The notes beneath the pieces were generated by a model that saw nothing but the letters and a program-made list of their open reading frames with translations, did no database searches and was not told where the DNA came from. The position numbers and the translations under genes were made by a program. Shown here one piece after another: positions 24,974 to 34,268 of a stretch of DNA of 64,000 nucleotides. Source of the stretch: Nostoc sp. MS1 (GTDB lineage Bacteria; Cyanobacteriota; Cyanobacteriia; Cyanobacteriales; Nostocaceae); assembly GCF_019976755.1 (NCBI RefSeq), contig NZ_AP023441.1:372001-436000 (forward strand). Reading direction: 5' to 3'. Position 1 is the first letter of the stretch. Each line of letters begins with the position of its first letter.

Positions 24974-27631
24974 CTACTCCTGCGCCCGACACTCAGCGCT
25001 GTGGAGAATCATCATTGCCACTAATCCCGTCCAACCCGTTTGGTGACTAGCGCCAATCCCGGCTCCGTTATCTCCATGAAAATACTCATGGAATAAGATA
25101 TAGTTGTGCCAGTGAGGATCAGATTGAAATGTTTCCAAACCACCATAAACTGGACGACGGCCTGTAGAGTCTTGTTGAAAAATTGCCACCAGTCGATCAG
25201 ATAGAGCGATCGCAACTTCTTTTAACGTCATCTCTTGCCCAGAACCCGTAGGACATTCCACCTTCAAACTATCTCCGAAGTAGTCAGAAAACTTCCAGAG
25301 AGCTTCAATAATTAAGTAATTTACAGGAAACCAAATCGGCCCACGCCAGTTAGAATTACCGCCAAACAACCCTGTAGACGATTCCGCCGGCTCATAGCGG
25401 ACGCAGTAATCATGCTCTCCTTGATGTAGGATGTAGGGATGTTCTAGATGGTACTTAGAAACTGAGCGAATCCCATAGTTACTAAAAAATTCATTCTCGT
25501 CTAACATCCGTTGTAAGATGCGTTGTAACTTGCCTCGATAAGCGATCGCCAATAGCCGCCGCGCACCAATTCCCGGTGTTTCCATACAAGCAACGTTGTT
25601 TTTCAAATCGGGACGGTTACGAATAAACCATTCCATCCGCCGCTTGAAACCAGGAAAACGTTGTAAAGTTTCTAACTCCAGTACCGTCACAGCATAGAGA
25701 GGAATCAACCCTACCATTGAGCGCACTTTCAGGGGGAATTGTTCGCCATTCGGTAAGTGCAGCGCATCGTAGTAAAAGCCATCTTCCTCATTCCACAAGG
25801 AAATATCTGCATTGCCAATGCCATTAATGGCATCGGCAATGTAAAGAAAATGTTCAAAAAATTTGCTGGCAATATCTTCATAGGTAGAATCGGCTTGAGC
25901 CAGTTCTAAGGCGATCGCTAACATATTTAAACAGTACATGCCCATCCAGCTTGTACCATCTGCTTGGTTAATATGTCCGCCTGTGGGTAATTCCTTGCTG
26001 CGGTCAAATACCCCAATATTGTCCAGACCTAAAAACCCACCTTGAAAGACGTTCTTACCTTCGACATCTTTACGATTTACCCACCAAGTAAAGTTAAGTA
26101 ACAGCTTGTGAAAGACCCTTTGCAGAAAAGCGCGATCGCCTTTGCCATACACTTTCTGCTCAATCTCATATACACGCAAAGCTGCCCACGCTTGTACAGG
26201 GGGATTGACATCACCAAACGCCCACTCATAAGCCGGTAATTGCCCATTTGGCTGCATATACCATTCTCGTGTGAGCCGTTCTAATTGCAACTTGGCAAAA
26301 TCTGGGTCGATGGCGGCAAAGGGGATCAGATGAAAAGCTAGATCCCACGCCGCAAACCAAGGATATTCCCATTTGTCTGGCATGGAGAGAATATCTTCAC
26401 TAAATAAACTAATCCACTCATGGTTGCGTCCGGCTTTTCTTTCTGGCGGTGGGGGTGGTTGTCCTGGGTCGCCACACAGCCACTCATGCACGATGTAGTT
26501 ATAATACTGCTTACTCCACAACAAGCCGGCAAACGCCTGTCGTTGAATATTGCGTTCATCTGCGGACAGGGGAAAAGGACATATACGTTGGTAAAACTCA
26601 TCAGCTTCCGCTATCCGCGTTTGGAAGATGGTATCGAAATCATTACCAAAGGGGTCTGGTAATGTTTGCACATCACTCAACCGCAGACGCAATACTTGAG
26701 TCTCCCCAGGCGCGAACTGTAATTTGTAATGGGCAGCAAATTTTGTCCCTAGACGTTGGGGATTGACGGCTGCTGTTTTACCATTAACTACATAATCGTT
26801 GATACCATCTTTGACATAAGCCGAGTCATTGCTGAAGCCAAATAATCTTTCGTAATTAGTTTCGTTATTTGTAAATAGAAGTTCTGCACCGCTTTGGCAA
26901 TACAACCAGCGAGTTTCCAGGGTGGGATGCTCTGCTTCAATTAAACTAAAGTTGTTATCTGAACTCACCACTTTAATAAATGGTTCGTCAATTTCCCCAT
27001 CCTTCTGCCAGAGTTTGCGAAACCAAAGTGTGGGTAGTAAATGGAGTGTGGCGGCTTGTGAACTGCGGTTAGTGATGGTAATTTGCATCAAAATGTCTTC
27101 TGGTGCAGCTTTGGCATATTCTACAAACACATCAAAATAGCGATTATCGGCAAAAATGCCTGTATCCAGTAGCTCAAACTCTGGCTCAAATTTGCCACGG
27201 CGTTGATTTTCTTCTACCAGTTGCGCATAGGGAAATGCTTGTTGGGGATACTTATACAAGCATTTCATGTAGGAATGGCTGGGTGTATTGTCTAAATAAA
27301 AATAATATTCTTTAACATCCTCACCGTGATTGCCTTCTGTTCCCGTCAACCCAAACAACCGTTCCTTGAGGATGGGATCATGACCATTCCAAAGTGCGAT
27401 CGCTAAACACAAACGTTGCTTATTATCAGAAATACCAGCGATCCCATCTTCGCCCCAACGGTAAGCCCGCGATCTAGCATGATCGTGAGGAAAGTAGTCC
27501 CAGGCAGTACCATCACGACTATAATCTTCGCGTACTGTACCCCATTGGCGATCGCTGAGATAAGGCCCCCAGCGTTTCCAGTAGGCGATACGTTCCCGAT
27601 CCTGTTGCAATCTTATTTCTTCTGGAGTCAT
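24974..27631 (-). CDS. GH63-type glucosidase (MGH1-like domain)
   Basis: This 885-residue cytoplasmic protein without a signal peptide starts TPEEIRLQQDRERIAYWKRW. Family segments include WGTVREDYSRDGTAWDYFPH near the N-terminus, WEYPWFAAWDLAFHLIPFA at about 420, GGFLGLDNIGVFDRS, DGTSWMGMYCLNML, and WRGPIWFPVNYLIIEAL toward the C-terminus. They match the (alpha/alpha)6 catalytic domain of GH63 and MGH1-like glycosidases, whose acids lie in the WDxAF and GPIW regions. Bacterial relatives hydrolyse alpha-glucosides, including glucosyl- or mannosylglycerate. It lies with an SDR similar to glucose dehydrogenase upstream and aquaporin/GMC genes downstream, suggesting sugar or compatible-solute turnover. 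The 21-bp repeat array forms its upstream region. Confidence 0.85.
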   Translation of the reverse strand: MTPEEIRLQQDRERIAYWKRWGPYLSDRQWGTVREDYSRDGTAWDYFPHDHARSRAYRWGEDGIAGISDNKQRLCLAIALWNGHDPILKERLFGLTGTEGNHGEDVKEYYFYLDNTPSHSYMKCLYKYPQQAFPYAQLVEENQRRGKFEPEFELLDTGIFADNRYFDVFVEYAKAAPEDILMQITITNRSSQAATLHLLPTLWFRKLWQKDGEIDEPFIKVVSSDNNFSLIEAEHPTLETRWLYCQSGAELLFTNNETNYERLFGFSNDSAYVKDGINDYVVNGKTAAVNPQRLGTKFAAHYKLQFAPGETQVLRLRLSDVQTLPDPFGNDFDTIFQTRIAEADEFYQRICPFPLSADERNIQRQAFAGLLWSKQYYNYIVHEWLCGDPGQPPPPPERKAGRNHEWISLFSEDILSMPDKWEYPWFAAWDLAFHLIPFAAIDPDFAKLQLERLTREWYMQPNGQLPAYEWAFGDVNPPVQAWAALRVYEIEQKVYGKGDRAFLQRVFHKLLLNFTWWVNRKDVEGKNVFQGGFLGLDNIGVFDRSKELPTGGHINQADGTSWMGMYCLNMLAIALELAQADSTYEDIASKFFEHFLYIADAINGIGNADISLWNEEDGFYYDALHLPNGEQFPLKVRSMVGLIPLYAVTVLELETLQRFPGFKRRMEWFIRNRPDLKNNVACMETPGIGARRLLAIAYRGKLQRILQRMLDENEFFSNYGIRSVSKYHLEHPYILHQGEHDYCVRYEPAESSTGLFGGNSNWRGPIWFPVNYLIIEALWKFSDYFGDSLKVECPTGSGQEMTLKEVAIALSDRLVAIFQQDSTGRRPVYGGLETFQSDPHWHNYILFHEYFHGDNGAGIGASHQTGWTGLVAMMILHSAECRAQE

Positions 27632-27692
27632 AGCAATTTTGAGTTTATAAAATTTAAAAATGGAGAACAGGGAGCGATTATCAGAAGTCGGT

Positions 27693-28007
27693 TAATGAGT
27701 CTTTGATACTCGCCAATGAGTCTCGGAACTCGGTTGATGAGTCTTGAATACTCACCGATGAGTCTTTGATACTCGCCAATGAGTCTCGGAACTCGGTTGA
27801 TGAGTCTTGAATACTCACCGATGAGTCTTTGATACTCGCTGACGAGTCTCGGAACTCGGTTGATGAGTCTTTGATACTCGCTGATGAGTCTTGAATACTC
27901 GCCGATGAGTCTCGGAACTCGGTTGATGAGTCTTTAATATTCGCTGATGAGTCTTAGAAATTTATTAATGAGTGATTAATACTCGCTTACAAGTTTCGGA
28001 ACTCCAT
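27693..28007. repeat. Array of fifteen 21-bp tandem repeats with 63-bp higher-order period
   Basis: There are fifteen contiguous 21-bp units with consensus beginning tgATGAGTCt, in three types that end TTGATACTCGC (A), CGGAACTCGGT (B) and TGAATACTCAC (C). The order starts A-B-C-A-B-C-A-B-A-C-B and then decays. Each unit holds GAGT and ACTC in inverted orientation, so each can form a small hairpin. No spacers occur, which excludes CRISPR. On the minus strand about eleven units stay open in one frame as a heptad such as EYQRLIG/EYSRLIN/RVPRLIG, but no start or ribosome site is seen. It occupies the spacer between the SDR stop and the GH63 start. Confidence 0.95.
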
Positions 28008-28033
28008 TTCCCTGTCCTTGGTTCCTATCTTTA

Positions 28034-28816
28034 TTATTGCTCCTGATAATTCCAGAGTAATCCACCGTCAACAAAGAATGTTGTACCTGTAACATAGTCC
28101 GACTCAGCAGAGGCAAGAAAAGCCACAATAGAAGCAACATCCTTTGGTTGCCCTAACCGTCCCAAGGGAATATTTTTCAGCAGCGCACCTAATTTTTCTG
28201 GGTCGTTTAAAAGCTTAGTATTAATGGGAGTTTCTATAGCTCCTGGGGCGACATTATTAATAGTGATACCATAGGGAGCTAATTCTACGGCTAAATTCCG
28301 GGTGAGCATCTTTAAACCGCCTTTGCTGGCACAGTAAGACGCAAAGTGAGGGAAGGGTAACTCCTCATGTACGGAACTAATATTAATAATTTTGCCTGGT
28401 TGTTGGGTTTCTATTTGATGTTTGGCAAATGCTTGAATGGCAAAGAAAACCCCTTTGAGATTCACATTCATCACAGCATCGTAATCTGCTTCGGTTACAT
28501 TCCAAAAATCAGCGTTTTTTTCTATGCCTGCATTGTTAACTAAAATATCTAATTTACCGAAATGACTAATACTCTCTGTAATCATCCGTTGCACATCAGA
28601 GACAATTCCTGTATCTGCTTGAATTGTCAACCCATCAACTAAGTGACACTGCCCACCAGCAGCCTTTACCTTTGATAAAGTGTTTTCTGCTCCTTCAGGA
28701 TGGGAGCGGTAGTTGATGACAATACTTGCTCCTTCTTGTGCCAAACGAATTGCGATCGCCGCTCCTATGCCTTGGCTACTGCCTGTTACCAGCGCCACTT
28801 TTCCTTCTAGCTTCAT
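28034..28816 (-). CDS. SDR-family oxidoreductase, glucose 1-dehydrogenase-like
   Basis: The product has 260 residues from ATG at 28816. The frame is open further upstream but the classical SDR start MKLEGKVALVTGSSQGIG marks the real N-terminus. Cofactor motif TGSSQGIG, NNAGIEKNADF, catalytic Ser in IINISSVHEELPF, YCASKGG with catalytic Tyr and Lys, and FVDGG at the C-terminus are all intact. The ELPFPHFASYCASKGG stretch matches bacterial glucose 1-dehydrogenases. It would oxidise a sugar or polyol in the cytoplasm with NAD(P). It lies upstream of the glucosidase on the same strand, separated by the 21-bp array. Confidence 0.88.
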   Translation of the reverse strand: MKLEGKVALVTGSSQGIGAAIAIRLAQEGASIVINYRSHPEGAENTLSKVKAAGGQCHLVDGLTIQADTGIVSDVQRMITESISHFGKLDILVNNAGIEKNADFWNVTEADYDAVMNVNLKGVFFAIQAFAKHQIETQQPGKIINISSVHEELPFPHFASYCASKGGLKMLTRNLAVELAPYGITINNVAPGAIETPINTKLLNDPEKLGALLKNIPLGRLGQPKDVASIVAFLASAESDYVTGTTFFVDGGLLWNYQEQ

Positions 28817-28954
28817 AATCGATATCCAATGGCTCGAATTTGGGCTTGAACACAGTGTAGAGTTAATTGGATTTAAAGTATTGAAAATAATTGCTAAACG
28901 TCCAATCACAGAATTGGGAACCCTAAGTATTAAGTTTTTTATGGAGAAAGTTAC

Positions 28955-29125
28955 ATGAGAGTAGCTTCTGTGTACTTGGGTTTGGTGGCAGGAATCTTGA
29001 CGGGTGGAATCTTCCTTCCTGCGATCGCTCAAGTAAAATCAGACGGAACTACTAACACTAATGTTGATTCCAAACCCCCCGCCAATATACAGCCGCAATT
29101 AATTTGTACTACTTCATCTGATTGA
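28955..29125 (+). CDS. Small secreted protein, 56 residues, unknown function
   Basis: ATG at 28955 follows GGAGAAAG at about 28942-28949, a good ribosome site. The product begins MRVASVYLGLVAGILTGGIF and LPAIAQ, a convincing Sec signal peptide cleaved after AQ or AIA. About 30 hydrophilic residues rich in Thr, Asn, Pro and Ser follow, with a single Cys and an end at TGA 29123-29125. It overlaps no other gene once the SDR start is set at 28816. I do not recognise a family. Confidence 0.55.
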   Translation: MRVASVYLGLVAGILTGGIFLPAIAQVKSDGTTNTNVDSKPPANIQPQLICTTSSD

Positions 29126-29609
29126 TTTGGAAAGGTTGCGGGTGTTCAGATCCCCGACTTCTTAAAGAAGTCGGGGATCTATGAGCCTTCACTGTTGCCA
29201 GTTCCCGCCAGAGTTAAATTGTCAGGGGATCATCATATTTATGCTGAACTATTCATAAAAACTTATCTAAAAAACGAATTATTTATATATCTGCTTGTAA
29301 ATAAGTATTAAGAAATTCTTATTAAAGATTGTTGCAGGTACTTGATTTAATTGCTAACGTGTGTAAAGCAACGATACAGATAAACGCTCTGATACAAAAG
29401 AGGTCAAACCTATGAGCAATATCAATTTAGCCAATTGTGTAAGAAAGTGATGAGAATCTGCATTGGTTTGCAGATTAGCCTAGAAAATCTATCGTTGCTA
29501 GAGGCTAATTGCTTTTCTGTCATTGATGACAACTAAAGATTTATTTTACCTCACGTTGATTGATTAATTCCGAACTGGGGTAAAAGCGAGACTCTGGAGG
29601 ATAAAATCC
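29126..29609. other. 484-bp interval with two hairpins, no gene
   Basis: It contains the 16/1/16 hairpin at 29148-29180 and a second inverted repeat, ATTAGCCT at 29474-29481 with AGGCTAAT at 29502-29509, followed by a T-rich stretch. The latter could be the terminator of a small RNA or a leader structure of the SDR at 29610. The remainder is AT-rich without a convincing open frame. Confidence 0.5.
29148..29180. repeat. 16-bp-arm hairpin, dispersed palindrome family
   Basis: Arms AGATCCCCGACTTCTT and its exact reverse complement are separated by one base. The same architecture and near-identical arms recur at 59540-59572. It lies 22 bp after the small secreted-protein stop and may serve as its terminator. 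Confidence 0.85.
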
Positions 29610-30485
29610 ATGAAGATTCAAGGTAAGGTTGCCCTAGTGACTGGGGCTTCCCGTGGTATTGGTAGAGCGATCGCTTTAGAATTAGCGCAACAAGGTATCC
29701 ATAGATTAATTATAGTGGCACGCGATCGCCAAAAATTAAGAGAAGTTGCCCAAGAAATCGAGGCGATGGGAGTCCAAGCTGTCACTTTAGCAATTGATTT
29801 AACCCAAGTGACGGAGGTAAACATTGCCATTGCCCAACTGTGGCGCAGTTACGGCCCCATTCACTTACTAGTTAATTGTGCAGGCGTTGCATATCAAAGT
29901 TCCTTCTTACGTTCCAAACTTCCGCAAGTCCAAGAAGAACTCTCGGTGAACTTGTTGGGAATGTACACCCTCACAAGTCTCATCGCCAAACGCATGGCCA
30001 GCCAAAGACAAGGAACAATTGTCAATGTTTCCAGCTTAATGGGAAAAGTGGCTGCTCCAACAATGGCGACATATTCAGCCACAAAATTTGCCATCTTAGG
30101 CTTTACCCAAGCCTTGCGGCGCGAACTAGCTGAGTACAACATCCAAGTAAAAGCGTTACTACCAACTCTCACCGAAACAGATATGGTACGTGACTTAAAG
30201 CTATTTCGTTGGGTGACTCCCATGACACCGCAGCAAGTAGCTAAAGCCTTAATTGTTGGATTAGAAAAAGATGCACCAGAAATCTTAGTAGGTTGGCAAA
30301 GTCATTTAGCTATCTGGTGTCAAAATCTAGCGCCTTGGTTGCTAGAGTTGATTTTAAAAATAGCCACACCGCCAGTCAACATACAACAAGCTCACGAAAA
30401 CTCAATTTGGGCAAAAATCCAGCGTTTTGGAGATTTATTATTCTCAAAAAACAAGCTACGCCTTGTATTCGCCCGTAAGATGTGA
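29610..30485 (+). CDS. SDR-family oxidoreductase
   Basis: This 291-residue protein has GKVALVTGASRGIGRAIALE (cofactor site), VNCAGVAYQSS (NAG variant), catalytic Ser in NVSSLMGKVAAP, and YSATKFAILGFTQALRREL with catalytic Tyr and Lys. A hydrophobic C-terminal stretch (SHLAIWCQNLAPWLLELIL) resembles the membrane-associated tail of DltE/retinol-dehydrogenase-like SDRs. GGAGGATAAAATCC precedes the ATG, giving a strong ribosome site. Substrate unknown; ketoacyl or lipid-linked substrates are plausible for this subfamily. It is encoded apart from the other SDR at 28034 and is not a recent duplicate. Confidence 0.87.
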   Translation: MKIQGKVALVTGASRGIGRAIALELAQQGIHRLIIVARDRQKLREVAQEIEAMGVQAVTLAIDLTQVTEVNIAIAQLWRSYGPIHLLVNCAGVAYQSSFLRSKLPQVQEELSVNLLGMYTLTSLIAKRMASQRQGTIVNVSSLMGKVAAPTMATYSATKFAILGFTQALRRELAEYNIQVKALLPTLTETDMVRDLKLFRWVTPMTPQQVAKALIVGLEKDAPEILVGWQSHLAIWCQNLAPWLLELILKIATPPVNIQQAHENSIWAKIQRFGDLLFSKNKLRLVFARKM

Positions 30486-30595
30486 AATACAGCAGGAGAT
30501 AGTTCCGTTTCGGTAACTTCCATAAATTTATAAGTTACGTTTAAAATTCCTCAGCCAAAAACTGATGGAATTTTCTAGCGACACCATACAATAAT

Positions 30596-30640
30596 TACGA
30601 ATTACCAATTACCAATTACCAATTACCCATTACCAACTAC
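30596..30640. repeat. Heptamer short tandem repeat (ATTACCA units)
   Basis: Five to six head-to-tail ATTACCA or close variants lie upstream of the GH57 gene. The core differs from the TTAGTCA arrays elsewhere in the window. Confidence 0.9.
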
Positions 30641-30674
30641 CATAATCAATATTCATCATTGTGGAACAACCAAA

Positions 30675-32159
30675 ATGCTTTCCCTAGAAAATACCACCCT
30701 GCCGGAAATTATTGATGGGTTGCCAAATATATCTGGTTCGGAAGCTGAGGTTCTGTCTGTAGTTAACAATGATGCGCCAGTCTTCTTACCTACAACCAAT
30801 ATTAACTTAGCAGATGTAAATGCAGTATTTGCGATCGCTCTACATATGCACCAACCAACTATACCAGCCGGTAGTGGTGGCGAATTGATCAGTAATCTGC
30901 AATATATGTTTGCCCATCCCCAGGAAGGCGACAACCACAACGCTGGACCTTTTGCTTGGTGTTACAGCCGCATGGGAGATTTTATTCCCGAACTCGTTAG
31001 CCAAGGTTGCAATCCTCGCATCATGTTGGACTACTCTGGTAATCTCTTGTGGGGGTTACGGCAAATGGGCCGCGATGATGTCTTAGATAATCTCAAGCGA
31101 ATTACTTGCGATCCTAAGTATCAACCTTATGTAGAATGGCTAGGTACAATGTGGGGTCATGCTGTTGTTCCCTCCACACCAATCGAAGATATTAAATTAC
31201 ATATTTTGGCATGGCAACAATATTTTGCCGCAATTTTTGGCTGGGAAGCATTAGCCAGAGTTAAAGGTTTTTCTCCGCCAGAAATGCACCTACCAAATCA
31301 CCCAGATACATTATTTCAATTTGTCAAAGCCCTTAAAGAATGTGGTTATCGTTGGTTACTAGTACAAGAACATACAGTAGAAACAATTGATGGACAACAC
31401 CTAACTGATAAACATTTGCCTCATCGCTTAATTGCTCGTAATTCTCAAGGCGAAACTATTAGTGTCATTGCCTTAATTAAAACCCAAGGTTCCGATACTA
31501 AATTAGTTGCTCAGATGCAGCCATACTATGAAGCCAAAACTTTATCAAAACGTCGTTTAGGAAATGTAGAAATTCCCGCAATCGTTAGTCAAATTGGTGA
31601 TGGTGAAAATGGCGGTGTGATGATGAATGAATTTCCTAGCGCCTTCAAACAAGCTTGGTGGGATATGGTAAATAACGGCGGCGGAAGGTCTGGTGTTGTT
31701 GGGGTATGTGGCACAGAATATTTAGAGTTAATAGAGGCGGCAGGTTGTCAAGTTGAAGATTTTCCTGCTTGTCAGCCAACAGGACAACATCAGATATGGC
31801 AGCGTGTTTCTTCAAATAATTCTCAACCAGAAGCAGTAGAGAAAGCTATAGAAGAAATCAAGCAAATTAATCCTAACTTTCATCTAGAAGGAGCTTCTTG
31901 GACAAATCATATCAGTTGGGTCAAGGGATATGAAAATGTTTTGTCTCCTATGTATGAATTGAGTAATTTATTTCATCAAAAGTTTGATAGTTTATTACTC
32001 GATTCAGATTCATCGATGACTAAACAAGCCAATTATCGTCAAGCATTATTATACAATCTCTTATTGCAAACAAGCTGTTTCCGTTATTGGGGGCAAGGCG
32101 CTTGGACTGATTACGCCCGTGAGATTTATCAACGTGGGAAGAGTTATATTAATTCGTAA
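30675..32159 (+). CDS. Glycoside hydrolase family 57 protein
   Basis: This 494-residue cytoplasmic protein has the GH57 N-terminal motif FAIALHMHQPTIPAG (residues about 55-69), the region MLDYSGNLLWGL, GTMWGHAVVPSTP, KGFSPPEMHLPNHPDTL and MMNEFPSAFKQAWWDM. GH57 enzymes are alpha-amylases, amylopullulanases or branching enzymes with a Glu nucleophile and Asp acid. I did not fix the nucleophile. The roughly 50 residues before the motif are acidic and non-conserved. Together with the GH63 gene it suggests alpha-glucan turnover in this neighbourhood. It is monocistronic, ending at a hairpin. Confidence 0.85.
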   Translation: MLSLENTTLPEIIDGLPNISGSEAEVLSVVNNDAPVFLPTTNINLADVNAVFAIALHMHQPTIPAGSGGELISNLQYMFAHPQEGDNHNAGPFAWCYSRMGDFIPELVSQGCNPRIMLDYSGNLLWGLRQMGRDDVLDNLKRITCDPKYQPYVEWLGTMWGHAVVPSTPIEDIKLHILAWQQYFAAIFGWEALARVKGFSPPEMHLPNHPDTLFQFVKALKECGYRWLLVQEHTVETIDGQHLTDKHLPHRLIARNSQGETISVIALIKTQGSDTKLVAQMQPYYEAKTLSKRRLGNVEIPAIVSQIGDGENGGVMMNEFPSAFKQAWWDMVNNGGGRSGVVGVCGTEYLELIEAAGCQVEDFPACQPTGQHQIWQRVSSNNSQPEAVEKAIEEIKQINPNFHLEGASWTNHISWVKGYENVLSPMYELSNLFHQKFDSLLLDSDSSMTKQANYRQALLYNLLLQTSCFRYWGQGAWTDYAREIYQRGKSYINS

Positions 32160-32180
32160 TTTGTAATTCGCAATTACGAA
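32153..32180 (+). terminator. Inverted repeat overlapping the GH57 stop codon
   Basis: TTCGTAATT at 32153-32161 and AATTACGAA at 32172-32180 are perfect 9-bp arms around a 10-base loop. The TAA stop lies in the left arm. There is no clear T-run, so termination is likely but unproven. Confidence 0.5.
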
Positions 32181-32310
32181 GTTATACAGAATACTCTTGT
32201 GGGGTGGGCATCTTGCTGCCCTTATTATGCAAATTGAATGGGTAACAGCTTAATACTCATTCTATAATAATTTATTATTACTTGTTGCCAACAAAACACA
32301 GCCCTGAATC

Positions 32311-33081
32311 ATGACCGAATCCAATAATAGTAATGGAATAATTGAAAACTTCGTCAACATATTGATGGGTGTAAAAACTGGAAATAAACAGACTTCAGTT
32401 ACATCAATAGGTAATACACAAGAACTAGATATCAAAGCAGTTTTAGTGTATAAATTAGGAACTATTACCCAAATAGGGGCTATGGTTCTGGCGTTGCTGG
32501 GAATGGAAAAATTAGTAATGTGGATTGATCACAATTCTTCTATGCCCAATTGGTTTAGCACTTTATTGACTGTATTATTTTTTGGTTTATTAAGTTTGCG
32601 TTCACGACTTTTTTCTCCTTTAGATAATACCCGTTCTCGTCAGACCTATGACCAAGTAATTAGACCTAGATGGTCACCTCCACCATTAGTATTTCCTATA
32701 GTTTGGATGATGATTGCCGTTTTACGGGTAATTTCTTCTGTCTTAGTTTGGCAGCAAATGAATCACCAGTTTTTGGTTCTACCTTTCATTTTGTTTGTAG
32801 TACATCTGGCTTTAGGGGATACTTGGAACACCATTTTTACTGTAGAACGACGATTAGGTGCTGCTGTTCCTGTAGTTATTTTAGGCCCTTGGTTGTCTGC
32901 CATAGTAGTGACAGCAATTTATTGGCAAACTATTGCGATCGCCGGAATAACTTTATCATTTTCTTGTGTGTGGCTAACTGTAGCGGCTGTATTAGTATTG
33001 AGAATTTGGCAGCTAAATGGCTCTGAGCCATTGTATCCTTTAAAACTAACATTAGAAACCAAAGAGCTTGAACATAGATGA
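32311..33081 (+). CDS. TspO/MBR-family membrane protein with N-terminal extension
   Basis: This 256-residue protein has five hydrophobic helices from about residue 50. The TspO features RPRWSPPPLVFPIVWMM, a WNTIFTVERR segment and a conserved Trp-rich helix 5 (LRIWQLNG) are visible. Members bind porphyrins, bilins or sterols and modulate tetrapyrrole and stress signalling. The first 45 residues are hydrophilic, Asn/Thr-rich and not part of the fold, making this longer than the usual 150-180 residues. It probably resides in the inner membrane. No operon partner is evident. Confidence 0.85.
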   Translation: MTESNNSNGIIENFVNILMGVKTGNKQTSVTSIGNTQELDIKAVLVYKLGTITQIGAMVLALLGMEKLVMWIDHNSSMPNWFSTLLTVLFFGLLSLRSRLFSPLDNTRSRQTYDQVIRPRWSPPPLVFPIVWMMIAVLRVISSVLVWQQMNHQFLVLPFILFVVHLALGDTWNTIFTVERRLGAAVPVVILGPWLSAIVVTAIYWQTIAIAGITLSFSCVWLTVAAVLVLRIWQLNGSEPLYPLKLTLETKELEHR

Positions 33082-33190
33082 CAGAATGATAAAACGCCAA
33101 GTCAATACTATAGCAGCACTAGCCAAACCAATAGCTAATGTCTAATACTGCTATAGTTTTTGATTTTGTTATGAAATTAGTAGTCAGCCT

Positions 33191-33976
33191 TTAACTAACA
33201 TTTATCTGTGTACCAATTGCTGGGCGATTAAAAGATTCCCAGGCATTACCACCCCTAAGAAATACTTCCATCCAGCACGTATGTTCACCTTGTGAATTCA
33301 TCCAACCACTGCTTCCAGGAGCAAAAGCTAACTGGCCAGTTTTTACTGCAAAACTCCCATCACTTTTGATTGCTTTGTGTTGGTTTTCACCAATTTGCAC
33401 TAATACAGTATCACTTTGATGTGTCTTGCTTTCCTCATACTTAATAGTAGTTTTTAAATTACCGTAGCCATCAATATAGGCTATACAGTTGGGTGGCACA
33501 TCAGGTATCTCAGAGCGCGGAATTTCCTCATCTAAAGCATCAGGTAAACCTAAAGCGATCGCACCTGCCGCCTCTGGAAACAAATCACGAGAGCGGAACT
33601 GTGAACCCTCTGCGGCAACAGCAGCCCACCGCAATTCTACAGCCAAATCACGTACGAACGAGAAAGTATAACCTGCATTGACACCAATGATACGCACACC
33701 CGTAAGCAAGCGGGCAAAAGCCAGACGTTCACCAGCATTTCCAGGGCGTGCCTGTTCATCATCCTCACGGGGTGCAATATTATGATAAATAATTGTCCCG
33801 GCTGGAGCTTGATTCAAACCTAACTGTGCGATACAGAAGCTGGCTGCTAGGGTGGCAAAAGCCGGCACGGGTGTCAGTATTGGTTCGGCATCCGGTAGAT
33901 GAAGCTTAATACGCTGTACCACCTCTGCAAAAGCAAGGTCGCCAAACCCATAATCAGCAATAATATGAACTAGCAT
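33191..33976 (-). CDS. SAM hydroxide adenosyltransferase-like protein (DUF62 family)
   Basis: This 261-residue protein has an N-terminus LVHIIADYGFGDLAFAEVV matching the family's DxG..D nucleotide site. GVNAGYTFSFVRD, FRSRDLFPEAAGAIALG and the C-terminal domain start CIAYIDGYGNLKTT also fit. Characterised members hydrolyse S-adenosylmethionine to adenosine and methionine, and related ones are fluorinases or chlorinases. Nothing indicates halogenation here. The Asp-Gly-Tyr-Gly-Asn motif binds the methionine part in known structures. The protein is cytoplasmic and transcribed alone. Confidence 0.83.
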   Translation of the reverse strand: MLVHIIADYGFGDLAFAEVVQRIKLHLPDAEPILTPVPAFATLAASFCIAQLGLNQAPAGTIIYHNIAPREDDEQARPGNAGERLAFARLLTGVRIIGVNAGYTFSFVRDLAVELRWAAVAAEGSQFRSRDLFPEAAGAIALGLPDALDEEIPRSEIPDVPPNCIAYIDGYGNLKTTIKYEESKTHQSDTVLVQIGENQHKAIKSDGSFAVKTGQLAFAPGSSGWMNSQGEHTCWMEVFLRGGNAWESFNRPAIGTQINVS

Positions 33977-34268
33977 AAAGCCCTGTCCTTACTGACACCG
34001 TGGACTACTAACATTGGAGTTAAAAGTCAGATACAATTAATGCTTTTAATATCCAAAGTAAAGATGACTTAATTCTTTTTGTGAAACATCACTCTGAGGT
34101 TGTAATTTACACATTCATGAAATGTGTTGATGCTGACTTTGAGTTGGGCGATCGCTAGTTTTGTCTCATGGTACTAAGTCCAAGCCCGACAATATTTAGC
34201 TAATAATCTTTCAAACTTAAATTCACCTAAAATAGTATTGTTGAGAAAATTGATTATTCCTACTTATT

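Noticed and set aside
26338..26766. Several open frames overlapping the GH63 gene
   Set aside because: The GH63 reading explains the region, and these frames have neither ribosome sites nor recognisable domains.
27693..28007. CRISPR array
   Set aside because: The 21-bp units abut directly with no unique spacers and show a 63-bp higher-order order; no cas genes are present.
28817..29032. N-terminal 72-residue extension of the SDR gene
   Set aside because: The extension has no domain and the classical SDR start is at the ATG at 28816; the extension also overlaps the small secreted-protein gene.
33191..33976. Fluorinase or chlorinase for halogenated metabolites
   Set aside because: Only the general DUF62 motifs are visible and no halogen-specific loop could be verified; SAM hydroxide adenosyltransferase-like activity is the family default.
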